Assembly: GCF_014642655.1 (NCBI RefSeq)
Contig: NZ_BMIR01000001.1
Location: forward strand, 23,518 to 87,517
Source of the DNA: Pullulanibacillus camelliae
GTDB taxonomy: Bacteria > Bacillota > Bacilli > Bacillales > Sporolactobacillaceae
Direction: 5' to 3'
DNA: 64,000 nt
Positions 1 through 8,697 of the stretch are shown here, piece after piece. Both the position numbers and the translations under genes were made by a program. A model generated the notes under the pieces. The model did no database searches. It was not told the origin of the DNA and was given only the letters and a program-made list of their open reading frames with translations. How positions within the stretch are numbered: position 1 is the stretch's first letter; every line of letters begins with the position of its first letter.

Positions 1-72
1 AGTGAGATCGACGAGAACAGCACGTGCCGATTCGGTACCATAGTCCACACCTATCGCGTATTTTTTTCCCAT
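1..72 (-). CDS. araB: L-ribulokinase, N-terminal fragment (cut by window edge)
   Basis: The first 24 codons of a kinase running off the left edge. It begins [19 protein letters not shown], the nucleotide-binding start of the FGGY family; the DYGTESAR string is characteristic of ribulokinase, which phosphorylates L-ribulose in L-arabinose catabolism. The ATG at 72 is preceded by a GAAGGAG ribosome site about 8 bases upstream. It starts 18 bases after the araM stop, so it is the third cistron of the AraR-controlled operon araL(pseudo)-araM-araB. Assignment rests on the motif and on the ara neighbours; only the N-terminus can be judged. Confidence 0.9.
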   Translation of the reverse strand, partial: MGKKYAIGVDYGTESARAVLVDLT

Positions 73-90
73 ATTCTTTGCTCCTTCGAC

Positions 91-1278
91 TCATTGCTCA
101 TAATGTTTATTTTCATTGATTAAAAACAAGCCTGTGCAACGCGCTCTAAGATGGTGGGCTTCTTGAAGACTGGCTTGTATAAGCGCTGGTTCAAGTCCTA
201 GCTCCTTCGTGCTTCCCGGACCTCCCATTGTTTTTAATAAAGCTTGTAAATACTCTTTATCTGGTAATCTCTCAATGAAGTCGACGATTGCTGGCCAATG
301 CTCATAAAGCGCCTCGCCATGAACAGGCAACTTCTGAAGCCTTTCTCTTTCTAACCGCTTACATTGTTTTTTATACAGATCAACAATTAATGTCGTCGCT
401 ACCCCGACCTTTGCCCCATGCAAGAGCTGCCGCTTATTTTGGCGAAGTAAGGCCATCTCCCAATAATGGGAAAGATGATGCTCCGCTCCTGACGCCGGAC
501 GTGAATAATCAAGAACTAACATAACGAGACCAGATTCGATTAAGGCCTGCATCAGTCGCTTGATCCCTCGCTCATCCCGCGCTGCAATCTCATGAACATG
601 CTCCACGCAAGCTTGCAGAGAACGGTTTGTCATCTCCGCAGCCTTTTGATAATAGGGTTCTTTCCCTATTAAATGTGAAATTTTCCAATCGACTAAGGAT
701 GTATATTTCCCTAGAATATCGCCAAAACCTGCTGCCGTCATTTCCGCTGGTGCTTCTGCCAATACCCGTAAATCGGCGAAGAGTGCTAATGGTGATGCTG
801 CTTGAACGGTTTGTTTACTTCCTCTTAAAATGAGTGGCGCTCCCTTAGATGTAAAGCCATCAACAGATGCTGCGGTAGGAACAGAGAGAAAGGGTTTAGC
901 CATCTTATCACTTACAAACCGAACAATATCATGGATTGTTCCTGAACCAACAGCTATTAAAACATCTGTTGCATCGTCAATAGCAAGAAAAAGTTCAACC
1001 AAGGTCTCCTCGTTAGCCACCACTTGCTGATGCTGGTCCATCGTTAACAGGTGGCAATAATACGAAAGCGCCTCCTGCGTGAATCGCTCACTTAATCGCT
1101 TACCCGCTGCCTCAAATGTATTGGCATCAGCAATGATCGCAATCTTTTCAAACCCTTTTTCCTGTATATACTTTGGAATCTTAGATAGGGCATTGCTCTC
1201 AATCACAACGCGCTCCACACCAATGTCTTGCCCATTGATCTGCTTTGACAAAGCTTTAAATTTCGCGAGCATCTCCAA
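91..1278 (-). CDS. araM: sn-glycerol-1-phosphate dehydrogenase AraM/EgsA
   Basis: 395 residues, full length for AraM/EgsA, a metal- and NAD-dependent enzyme that reduces dihydroxyacetone phosphate to glycerol-1-phosphate in Bacillus. Visible are the nucleotide-binding GSGTIHDIVRF (about 110-120), the substrate/metal region SVPTAASVDGFTS, the metal-ligand Asp in GFGD, and the His-rich GAEHHLSHYWE and LLHGAKVG segments of the iron-alcohol-dehydrogenase-like fold. The start is TTG at 1278 with an AGAGGGGG site 8 bases upstream; an ATG two codons later (1272) is the alternative. As in B. subtilis it follows araL in the arabinose operon. How the enzyme contributes to arabinose use is not evident from sequence. 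Confidence 0.93.
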   Translation of the reverse strand: MEMLAKFKALSKQINGQDIGVERVVIESNALSKIPKYIQEKGFEKIAIIADANTFEAAGKRLSERFTQEALSYYCHLLTMDQHQQVVANEETLVELFLAIDDATDVLIAVGSGTIHDIVRFVSDKMAKPFLSVPTAASVDGFTSKGAPLILRGSKQTVQAASPLALFADLRVLAEAPAEMTAAGFGDILGKYTSLVDWKISHLIGKEPYYQKAAEMTNRSLQACVEHVHEIAARDERGIKRLMQALIESGLVMLVLDYSRPASGAEHHLSHYWEMALLRQNKRQLLHGAKVGVATTLIVDLYKKQCKRLERERLQKLPVHGEALYEHWPAIVDFIERLPDKEYLQALLKTMGGPGSTKELGLEPALIQASLQEAHHLRARCTGLFLINENKHYEQ

Positions 1279-1281
1279 AGG

Positions 1282-2047
1282 TCATTCCCCCTCTAATATA
1301 TGAGCACGTGACGCTAAAACATGGTCAGGCTTAAAAGGACTATGGGGCACCTGTTCAAGAGAAGTTCCACCGGTTCATAGCAAAACTGTAGTAACAGCAT
1401 AAAGTTTGCCCATCGCGATGTCTGAGCTAAGGTTATCCCCATCGTTTTGGCGGGAGACGCAGCTGTTTTAAGGCTGCACCTGCCATGATGTGCGACGGTT
1501 CACCCACAACACTATCTGGCCGATTGGTTGTCGCTTCTATCGCTCCTAACATTCCAGCAACACCAATGGACTCCCCCTCCTCACTTGGAAAGGATTTATC
1601 GATCTTGGTCGCCATTATTCTTGCCCCACCCTTCACAACAGAAGGCATTGTTTAGGTCGTTATACATTATGTGTTCATGCAAGATAATGACAAGCCCATC
1701 CGCTTCTCCAAGGATGACTTGCCATGGTCAGCTTGGCATCCTACAATTCATCAATCAAACCTTGATCACCGAACCTCCACAGTGTCATACTTGGATAGTG
1801 CGCTTTCAAAAATTTGGCGGCAACATAGGTCGATAACCGTAGTTCTTCTTTTGTGTCTATGCCACGCCTATGTAATTTTTCCACACAGCTCTGGCGATAA
1901 ATGACCTCAATTGCTTAAAAACACAATGCGTTTGTTAAGGGAATGAAGCCTGAAGATGGTTTGTACTGCTCCTTCGATAAGGTGTTCTCCCCTAAAAGCT
2001 GCGCCATTGCGATCAATGATAAAGCCCTCTTTATCCCCAATGGTCAC
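1282..2047 (-). pseudogene. araL: araL HAD-type sugar phosphatase pseudogene
   Basis: A decayed copy of AraL, a NagD-like HAD phosphatase. Translated in pieces, the minus strand gives GFIIDRNGAAFRGEHLIEGA (the catalytic DLDG motif has become DRNG), then a segment ending GDQGLIDEL followed by an in-frame TAG near 1742. After a frame change come GGARIMATKIDKSFPSEEGE...VVGEPSHIMAGAALKQLRL, another frameshift, then GDNLSSDIAMGKLYAV and a tail ending in TGA at 1282. The lost catalytic aspartate, internal stop and at least two frameshifts make it non-functional. A GTG at 2047 with an AGAAGGG site is the likely old start. The reading order araL-araM-araB is kept, so transcription from the ara promoter must cross it. 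Confidence 0.9.
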
Positions 2048-2071
2048 ATGGACATACCCTTCTCATTCAAT

Positions 2072-2087
2072 ATTTGTACGTATGAAT
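2072..2087 (-). promoter_or_regulatory. AraR operator, downstream box of the ara promoter
   Basis: The + strand reads ATTTGTACGTATGAAT, matching the AraR box ATTTGTACGTACAAAT at 13 of 16 positions around the GTACGTA core. It lies about 40 bp inside the transcript, between the promoter and the araL remnant. Its centre is exactly 40 bp from the upstream box, the geometry used for cooperative AraR binding in B. subtilis. Confidence 0.85.
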
Positions 2088-2111
2088 TTAACATATTTTA
2101 ATTTTATAAAA

Positions 2112-2127
2112 TATTGTACGTATAAAT
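2112..2127 (-). promoter_or_regulatory. AraR operator, box over the ara transcription start
   Basis: The + strand reads TATTGTACGTATAAAT, with the AraR core TGTACGTA. It lies directly downstream of the predicted -10 element and covers the expected transcription start, so bound AraR would block initiation. It is partner to the box at 2072-2087. Confidence 0.85.
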
Positions 2128-2129
2128 AT

Positions 2130-2158
2130 AGTGTATAATTCCTCTTTTTTCATGTCAA
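2130..2158 (-). promoter_or_regulatory. Sigma-A promoter of the ara operon
   Basis: On the minus strand TTGACA (2153-2158) is followed, after a 17-base spacer, by TACACT (2130-2135). Transcription would start near 2123, inside the upstream AraR box, and run into araL(pseudo)-araM-araB. Confidence 0.8.
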
Positions 2159-2186
2159 TCATTTTTCGTTTTTTTAAAATATTAAA

Positions 2187-2219
2187 GGGATAAACGGTAT
2201 GAATCACACCATCTATCCC
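2187..2219 (-). terminator. Probable terminator after the GH127 gene
   Basis: GGGATA/TATCCC arms with a second GGT/ACC step form a stem-loop 15 bases after the GH127 stop. On the minus strand it is followed by TTTAATATTTT. It would separate the arabinoside operon from the ara promoter just downstream. Confidence 0.5.
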
Positions 2220-2233
2220 ATCTTCACTTTTAT

Positions 2234-4171
2234 TTATCTTTCACGTATCCATACCAACATTTCCCCTGGATCGCGATTACACCAAGCATAATATGGAATC
2301 GCTTTGAACTTTAGAGAATCAGAACTCAACCCTTGATTAAAGTAAAGAGCTGTCTCATTTGAAACCCTTCCGGCTCTCTCTGCTTCTCCTGTTATAACAA
2401 CGATCCCATCCAGTAAGCTCTTATCAAAATAACATTTTAGCGCCTGATCTCGTGGCAACACCATTTGATCAAGAAAGTTTCCATTATCAACCTCTTCTAG
2501 ACAATAAACAACAGGTCCTCTCTGTAAAGCTACTTTTCCCGCATTCGCTCTGACTGCCGGATGAGACCGCATCCGCTCAATCGGCATCGCTAAATGAAGC
2601 TTTAATTGATCGCCGGCTCTCCAGAGTCTCTCTAGATAAACATACCCATTTTTCATGCAGCCTTTTAACTGTATATCTTCTCCATTAACAGTTAACCTTG
2701 CCTTCTGGCACCATCCCGGAATACGTAATGCTAACGTAAATTCTGCCGCTTTATCTGGCGTGACACAAATAATAACGGTTTCATCCCAAGGATAATGGGT
2801 TTGTTGAGAAAGTTTGACTTGTCTCCCAGCTAAATCAAGTTCTATTTCACTCCCGACATACAAATGAATCAAGGCTTGTTGATCGTGTGCAGAATAAATA
2901 TAATGGCCAAGGGAGGCAATTAATCGTGCAAGATTGGGCGGACAACAGGCACAAGCATACCACTTTTGGCGAACAGGCTTGACATGAGCTCTCTCCTGTC
3001 TTTCAGTAATGTTTTCTGGAGACACTTGAAGAGGGTTAACATAGAAGAACTTCTTACCATCTAGATCCATTCCGCTGATCGTTCCATTATATAAAGCCTT
3101 TTCCATCACGTCAGCGTACTCACGGTTCACCTCATTTCTAAGCATGCGCCAAGCCCAAAACACCAATCCAATAGATGCACATGTCTCTGTATAGCAAAGA
3201 TCGTTAGGCAGATCATAATCAAAAGAGAAGGACTCGCCATAGGCTTGAGAACCAACCCCACCAGTGATGTACATTTTCTGTCTCGTTACATTTTGCCATA
3301 GAGCTTGACAGGCCTCCCACAGCGGCTCATCCTTAGTTTCCTTTGCAAGATCGGCCATGGCGGCATACATATACATTGCTCTGACAGCATGCCCTACAGC
3401 ATTAGTCTGTTCTCGAACCGGTCGATGCGCTTGCATGTAGGCATAATCATTCTTCCACCAAAACTGCTCATGATCGCCCCTTACTTCTTTTTCAACGTCA
3501 AAATAATGTGGCTGTGTTCCTCGTTCATCAATAAAATATTGACTGAGTTTAAGGTAACGTGGGTTCCCTGTCACACGGTACAGTTTCACTAACGCAAGCT
3601 CAATTTCTTGGTGGCCCGGATAGCCGCTCAGTTTTTGCGCTTCCGGCCCAAAAATAGAAGCAATATAGTCGGCATAACGACAAACAATATTGAGAAATTT
3701 TTCCTTGCCTGTCGCCTCATAATAAGCAACGGCTGCCTCTATCATATGTCCGGCGCAATAAAGCTCATGACAATCGCGTAAATTCTTCCATCGTTTATCT
3801 GGTGCTTTCACTATAAAATACGTATCTAAATATCCATCTTCTTGTTGAGCCCTTTCTAAAAGTTCGATCATTCCATCAGCAATAGCTTCTAGCTCTGGAT
3901 CAGGATCTTGTTCAAGACTAAATGCCACAGCTTCAAGCCATTTCATGAGATCACTATCCTGAAAGACCATCCCTTTAAATTCACCCTCGCTTTCACCTGC
4001 TGCAATTCGGAAATTTTGAACGGCATAACTTGGTTCAGCATCAGGTAACCGATCATTTAAAGCCTCCCACTGATAAGGAATAACTTCATTACGGATGATA
4101 TCCATCCGTTTTCTCCAAAAGCTATCCGTTATTCTCACCTTGCTTTGCTGAGATATCTTTTGACTTCTCAT
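2234..4171 (-). CDS. GH127 beta-L-arabinofuranosidase (DUF1680/HypBA1 family)
   Basis: About 645 residues, the usual length for GH127. The family removes terminal beta-L-arabinofuranose, as in hydroxyproline-linked arabinan, using a zinc-bound cysteine nucleophile. The metal and catalytic features are visible: YTETCAS near 328-333 supplies Glu and Cys ligands, and CACCPPN near 405-411 supplies the adjacent cysteines, one of them the nucleophile. No signal peptide is seen, so it acts in the cytoplasm on imported oligosaccharides. I use the ATG at 4171, which has AGGGGG 7 bases upstream; a TTG at 4201 would add ten residues and has weaker support. It is the last gene of the operon beginning at 9585. 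Confidence 0.93.
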   Translation of the reverse strand: MRSQKISQQSKVRITDSFWRKRMDIIRNEVIPYQWEALNDRLPDAEPSYAVQNFRIAAGESEGEFKGMVFQDSDLMKWLEAVAFSLEQDPDPELEAIADGMIELLERAQQEDGYLDTYFIVKAPDKRWKNLRDCHELYCAGHMIEAAVAYYEATGKEKFLNIVCRYADYIASIFGPEAQKLSGYPGHQEIELALVKLYRVTGNPRYLKLSQYFIDERGTQPHYFDVEKEVRGDHEQFWWKNDYAYMQAHRPVREQTNAVGHAVRAMYMYAAMADLAKETKDEPLWEACQALWQNVTRQKMYITGGVGSQAYGESFSFDYDLPNDLCYTETCASIGLVFWAWRMLRNEVNREYADVMEKALYNGTISGMDLDGKKFFYVNPLQVSPENITERQERAHVKPVRQKWYACACCPPNLARLIASLGHYIYSAHDQQALIHLYVGSEIELDLAGRQVKLSQQTHYPWDETVIICVTPDKAAEFTLALRIPGWCQKARLTVNGEDIQLKGCMKNGYVYLERLWRAGDQLKLHLAMPIERMRSHPAVRANAGKVALQRGPVVYCLEEVDNGNFLDQMVLPRDQALKCYFDKSLLDGIVVITGEAERAGRVSNETALYFNQGLSSDSLKFKAIPYYAWCNRDPGEMLVWIRER

Positions 4172-4239
4172 AAGAACGCCCCCTAGCTTAGTGTATTTCA
4201 ATCATAGACCCCACCTTAATTCAGAATATTTATTATTTT

Positions 4240-5145
4240 TTAGCCCTTTATTCCGCCTGTTAAATTTGCCCCAGACATAATTTGCTTTTGGGCAAAAAAG
4301 AATAGAATAACCAAAGGGGCAAACATCACAACAGCTGCAGCCATTAACAAATTCCATTGTGAAGAATAATGCCCCTGAAAGCTTTGTAATCCTAGAGCTA
4401 GTGTCCACTTACTTTCATCATTCAAATACAATAACGGTCCCATGAAATCATTCCATACCGATAAGAAAGTAAAGACACCAATGGTTACCAATGCCGGCTT
4501 AGAGAGCGGCAAAATAATCTTATACCAAATTTGTAAGTAATTCGCCCCTTCCACCTTTGCTGCTTCATCATATTCAATTGGAATGGTCGAATAGAATTGT
4601 TTTAACAAAAATATATTGAAGGCATTCCCAAAAAATGCTGGCAGTATTAACGGAAAGTAAGTATTATATGCACCCACTACTTTCCAGCCGACAAATTGTG
4701 GGATAAGCATGACTGCCCCCGGCAGCATCAAAGTCATTAACACAAATCCAAACCAAAAATTTCTAGTTTTAAATGAAATTCGTGCAAAACCAAAGGCAAT
4801 GAAGCTATTGCTTAAAAGAGCTCCGAAAACGTTTAGAACAACTAGAAAAATGGTATTTTTAAAATATAAGCCAAAGGGGGCAGATGTTAGAGCTTCCTTG
4901 AAGTTGGACCATTGGGGAATGGAAGGCAGCCATTTAACTGGCATTGTAAAGACTTCAACTTGGGTCATCAGCGCACTTCTGATTAACCAATAAAAAGGAA
5001 AAATCATTATTAATGAAATTAAGATTAATAATAAATAGATAAACGTTTTATAGATGATTTCCTTAAATGATTTATTTTTTCTTGAAACAATCCGTTCCTT
5101 TGGCTGTTCTAGAGAGCTTGGCAGTTTTGTTGTAGGATTCATCAT
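4240..5145 (-). CDS. Carbohydrate ABC transporter permease (MalG type)
   Basis: 301 residues with about six membrane spans. The EAA loop reads YDEAAKVEGANYLQIWYKIILP, the motif that docks the ATPase; the N-terminal span follows a basic cytoplasmic tail. It is the MalG-like half of a sugar importer. Its start overlaps the preceding permease stop (ATGA), indicating translational coupling. No ATPase gene is present in the operon, so it presumably uses a shared MsmX-type ATPase encoded elsewhere, as is common in Bacilli. Substrate is inferred from the GH127 gene downstream: beta-L-arabinofuranosyl oligosaccharides. Confidence 0.93.
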   Translation of the reverse strand: MMNPTTKLPSSLEQPKERIVSRKNKSFKEIIYKTFIYLLLILISLIMIFPFYWLIRSALMTQVEVFTMPVKWLPSIPQWSNFKEALTSAPFGLYFKNTIFLVVLNVFGALLSNSFIAFGFARISFKTRNFWFGFVLMTLMLPGAVMLIPQFVGWKVVGAYNTYFPLILPAFFGNAFNIFLLKQFYSTIPIEYDEAAKVEGANYLQIWYKIILPLSKPALVTIGVFTFLSVWNDFMGPLLYLNDESKWTLALGLQSFQGHYSSQWNLLMAAAVVMFAPLVILFFFAQKQIMSGANLTGGIKG

Positions 5146-6032
5146 TTCACCTCCGCTTCATAGTAAATGAGATTTCTTGAAAATCTAAATACAAGAAGGG
5201 TAACGATCACAAGAATCACAAATAAGATCCAAGCTAATGCACTAGCGTATCCCATATGCCCCTCTTTGAAGGCCGCTTGATAAATCATATATAAATAAAA
5301 ATAAGTATGTTTATCGGGCCCCCCTTGAGTCATAATGTAAGCCTCATTAAATGCCTGCATCACGCCAATTAAATTCATGACGGCATTAAAGAAGATGATG
5401 GGACTCATCATCGGAACCGTAACATACCAAAATTTATGGATTCTCCCACCGCCATCCATTTCAACCGCTTCATATAAATAGTTTGGAACACCTTGCAATC
5501 CCGCAAGAGAAATAATCATTGCGCCACCGCCCATCCACATTGCCATAATGACTAAGGAAGGAATAACAAGCTTGTTACTCACAAGCCAATCCTGCGGAGG
5601 AATATGAAAAAACCCTAAGAATTGATTAAGCAATCCAAAATCCGGATTATAAATGAACATCCATAAAATCGCTACTGCGACAAAGGGAAGGATAGAGGGG
5701 ATATAAAATAGCGTTCTAAATATCGACACCCCTTTAACCTTGCTATTTAATAAATTAGCTAATAAAAAAGAAAAAATTTGCACACAGGGCACTTGCACAA
5801 TTGCAAAAATAAAGGTGACCTTTATGGAATTCCAAAAATCAATATCATCAGTAAATATTGTTTGATAGTTGGTCAAACCGATCCATTTAAATGATGTAAT
5901 CATGTCCCAATCAGTAAAACTAATAATGAAACTAAAGATCATCGGTGCAACAATAAAAAGTGTTAAACCAATAATAGCTGGAGCAATAAATAAGTAACCC
6001 CATGCTAGATTCTTCTTTTCAATTTTGGTCAT
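5142..6032 (-). CDS. Carbohydrate ABC transporter permease (MalF type)
   Basis: About 296 residues with six predicted membrane spans and the EAA loop LYEAVEMDGGGRIHKFWYVTVP. It starts MTKIEKKNLAWGYLF with the first span at about 12-32. I take the ATG at 6032, which has a GGGTG site 9 bases upstream; the GTG at 6044 sits inside the ribosome-site sequence. It pairs with the MalG-like permease at 4240. A stem-loop separates it from the binding-protein gene, which would lower permease expression relative to the binding protein. Confidence 0.92.
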   Translation of the reverse strand: MTKIEKKNLAWGYLFIAPAIIGLTLFIVAPMIFSFIISFTDWDMITSFKWIGLTNYQTIFTDDIDFWNSIKVTFIFAIVQVPCVQIFSFLLANLLNSKVKGVSIFRTLFYIPSILPFVAVAILWMFIYNPDFGLLNQFLGFFHIPPQDWLVSNKLVIPSLVIMAMWMGGGAMIISLAGLQGVPNYLYEAVEMDGGGRIHKFWYVTVPMMSPIIFFNAVMNLIGVMQAFNEAYIMTQGGPDKHTYFYLYMIYQAAFKEGHMGYASALAWILFVILVIVTLLVFRFSRNLIYYEAEVK

Positions 6033-6084
6033 TTTTTCGAACACCCACCCTCTAGAAGATTTCTCTACTCTTAATCTAAGAAAA

Positions 6085-6107
6085 AGGTGAAGTTCGTTAC
6101 TTCACCT
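6085..6107 (-). terminator. Stem-loop at the binding-protein/permease junction
   Basis: Perfect 8-bp arms AGGTGAAG/CTTCACCT around a 7-base loop. On the minus strand it is followed by TTTTTC, so it can act as a leaky terminator or 3'-end stabiliser for the binding-protein message. Equivalent hairpins occur at the other three sugar ABC junctions in this window. Confidence 0.7.
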
Positions 6108-6127
6108 CTCTTTAACCCGTTGACTTA

Positions 6128-7486
6128 TTATTTATAGGCACCGTCTAACAATTGTTTGATCTTGTCCGTATCCAATGTCTTTATAGCCTTCTCTGCTGAG
6201 GTCTTACCATTGCCATCAAATAACTTTCCTGTGGCGTCATCAAAGTATTTCTGCATATCATTGAAATTTTTAATCGTCACAGTATCAGGTAATTGAGCAA
6301 TATTATCGAGCATCGTTGGTAGAACGACCTTGTTATAGTTACCTGAGTGCCTGCTATTTCCTGTCCAGAGCTTTAGCTTCTCTTTGTCTGTATACCACGA
6401 TTTCTTGGTCGGTATCCATACAGAATCCGAGTACATCGATTTTATATTCTTTGGATTAAGCATATACTCCATGAACTCCCATGCTGCTTTTTTATGCTTA
6501 CTCCCCTGGAACATAGAGAACCCTGCAGCCCAAGCAATATTAGAAGGCTTCTTAAACATAGGAATAGCCGCATAACCAGGTTGATAACCATTTTCTCCAA
6601 ATGTCGCATTATCATAGTTCCCACTGATATACATGCCCAACTGCTTGTTCTGTACCATTATCGGTGCATCTGGCAAAGTAGAGGCTTTCTTTGGAATCGG
6701 GGCTACATGGTCTTTAAAGCTTAGGTCAGCCACCTTTTGTAGAACCTCTAAAGAGTCCGGCGAATTTAATTCAATCGTTTTACCATCACTTGATACATAA
6801 CCTCCATCATTGCTCCTCAATAAAGGGTCAAGCGTATTAAACCCAATAGGAATCATAGCACCATAGGTTTTAATTCGATCTGCATTAAAAGCAGCATCTG
6901 AAGGGTGTTTCCCGTTAACATCCACAGTTAGCTTTTTGGCCGCATTAACAAACTGGTCCCAAGTCCAGGGATGATGGGGGTCGGCTGATGGGGGAGCCAT
7001 GCCTGCATCTTTAAATAATTCTTTATTGTAAAATAGCACCATCGTCTCTGGGCCAATCCCCGCTCCCCATGTTTTTCCTTTATTATTAAATAAAACACCC
7101 GGTATAAAGTCATCCATACTAACATCCTTGCTTTTTTCAAAATAAGGCTGCAAATCCTCTAGAATTCCCTTTTCTCCCCATGCCATCGTGTTATATTCAT
7201 AGACATAGGCGACATCAGGCGGATCACCTGCTGCAAGAAGAGAATTGATTTTGGTATCATAATCCCCAGTAACAAATTCTTGCTTGACATAAATATCTGA
7301 ATGCGTTTTATTAAAAGCCTCAACTGCTCGCTCCAAAGAAGCCTTTTCACCACCACCGGCCCAGTTCATGAAAGTAATAGTGACCTTTCCATCTGAACTA
7401 GATGCGCCAGACCCAGAACCTGCACATCCAGTCATAAAGATTAGCACTATTGAGAAAAGAACGAGTAGAATGCGGTATTTTTTCAT
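6128..7486 (-). CDS. Sugar ABC transporter substrate-binding lipoprotein
   Basis: 452 residues. Signal peptide with lipobox LIFMTGC; Cys21 is the lipidation site, anchoring it outside the membrane. It continues with the family-1 solute-binding pattern ITFMNWAGGGEKASLERAVEAF, typical of MalE-like sugar-binding proteins. The start ATG at 7486 has AGGGAGTGGAG upstream. As first gene of the transporter it delivers ligand to the two permeases downstream. Ligand is inferred from the GH127 gene in the same operon. A 172-base AT-rich gap upstream could hold a separate promoter, but I see no convincing -35/-10 pair. Confidence 0.93.
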   Translation of the reverse strand: MKKYRILLVLFSIVLIFMTGCAGSGSGASSSDGKVTITFMNWAGGGEKASLERAVEAFNKTHSDIYVKQEFVTGDYDTKINSLLAAGDPPDVAYVYEYNTMAWGEKGILEDLQPYFEKSKDVSMDDFIPGVLFNNKGKTWGAGIGPETMVLFYNKELFKDAGMAPPSADPHHPWTWDQFVNAAKKLTVDVNGKHPSDAAFNADRIKTYGAMIPIGFNTLDPLLRSNDGGYVSSDGKTIELNSPDSLEVLQKVADLSFKDHVAPIPKKASTLPDAPIMVQNKQLGMYISGNYDNATFGENGYQPGYAAIPMFKKPSNIAWAAGFSMFQGSKHKKAAWEFMEYMLNPKNIKSMYSDSVWIPTKKSWYTDKEKLKLWTGNSRHSGNYNKVVLPTMLDNIAQLPDTVTIKNFNDMQKYFDDATGKLFDGNGKTSAEKAIKTLDTDKIKQLLDGAYK

Positions 7487-7658
7487 CCATTCTCCACTCC
7501 CTATTTTTTATAGACTTTACAAAGGACCTTCCAATCAGAACTTCTATACAGATAGATAAATGTTTTATTGTAAGAAAACATATAAATATAGTATTTGGAA
7601 AAACAAAAATGTAAGGGCTACCAAAAGTGATGATAAAATAAAAGGCTCACAAATCGAA

Positions 7659-8675
7659 TCATAAATATATCTTTTTACCTGTCTTAGCACTCTCTACTGC
7701 TCCAAAGACCATCGCAATGCTCTTAATATTATCTGAGCAATCCGTTTCTGCTAGTCGATCCTCTTCCAAAGCCGTGAACATTTCATCTAAACATCCAAAA
7801 TGCCCTTCTTGACCATTCCAGTTTTCTGTCACATCCAATGTTTTGAAAGTGTTCATAAATCCTGATGGCTGCGTATCATCAATAGCTTCGGCAATGGGGG
7901 TATGGTAACCGTCCCATGTCGCTGAACCTTGACTGGCAGTCACACGCCAATCGGCTTCCCACGACGTTGATAAACCTTCAGAACACCAAGAGCCATTATA
8001 ACTAAAGACGGTGCCATCATCCATTTCAAAAATACATATCGCAGCGGCATTCCCTTTATACCATGATCCGTGTGGATTATATTCATGACAATAGACAGAT
8101 ACAGGATCTGCCCCCGTTATAAATCTCGCTTGATCAAAGGTATGAATAGCCATATCTAAAATAAGTACGTGATCCATTTCATCACGAAAACCACCAAAAT
8201 GTGGACCTAAAAAGAAATCAGCATGAATAGACCCCGTCCTTCCAATCGCTCCAGTCATTAAAAAATCTCGGAAGGCACGAATGTGCTTATTATAGCGACG
8301 ATTTTGCATCACGCTATAACGTTTCCCTATTTGTTCACTCAGCTCGACAACCTCTTTTGCATCATCCATAGATGCTGCCATCGGTTTTTCACCAAAGACA
8401 TGACATCCTTCTCGTAAGGCCGTCGTCACAATGTCTTTATGACTTGAAGGAACTGTGACATCAAATACAAGATCGGCAGCCGTCTCCCTAATTGCCTGTG
8501 ATAGATTTGTAAAGATAGGCACATCAAGCCCCCGTTGTTCTGCCATCTTTATAGCATTTTCTTCAAAAATATCAACAAGACCTATAATTTCAGCATTTGA
8601 TCGTGCTTGGGCATAATCCAACCATTGGTTAGACATGCCTCCACAACCTGCAACAATAATTTTATGTGTCTTCAT
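7659..8675 (-). CDS. Gfo/Idh/MocA family NAD(P)-dependent oxidoreductase
   Basis: 338 residues. N-terminal Rossmann start MKTHKIIVAGCGGMSNQWL (GCGG nucleotide loop) and the family motif FGEKPMA near 94-100, whose lysine is catalytic; C-terminal part is the alpha/beta substrate domain with IHTFDQARF. Members oxidise or reduce sugars, inositols or sugar acids; substrate cannot be deduced. GAGGTGAT ribosome site. It lies 22 bases after the TIM-barrel gene and upstream of the importer and GH127, so it probably acts on a product of the imported arabinoside or its aglycone. Confidence 0.88.
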   Translation of the reverse strand: MKTHKIIVAGCGGMSNQWLDYAQARSNAEIIGLVDIFEENAIKMAEQRGLDVPIFTNLSQAIRETAADLVFDVTVPSSHKDIVTTALREGCHVFGEKPMAASMDDAKEVVELSEQIGKRYSVMQNRRYNKHIRAFRDFLMTGAIGRTGSIHADFFLGPHFGGFRDEMDHVLILDMAIHTFDQARFITGADPVSVYCHEYNPHGSWYKGNAAAICIFEMDDGTVFSYNGSWCSEGLSTSWEADWRVTASQGSATWDGYHTPIAEAIDDTQPSGFMNTFKTLDVTENWNGQEGHFGCLDEMFTALEEDRLAETDCSDNIKSIAMVFGAVESAKTGKKIYL

Positions 8676-8697
8676 ATCCCATCACCTCTGAAACATT

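Noticed and set aside
3305..3592. Open frames on the opposite strand of the GH127 gene and similar frames over the other real genes
   Set aside because: They are antisense or shifted shadows of convincing genes, lack ribosome sites and show no family features.
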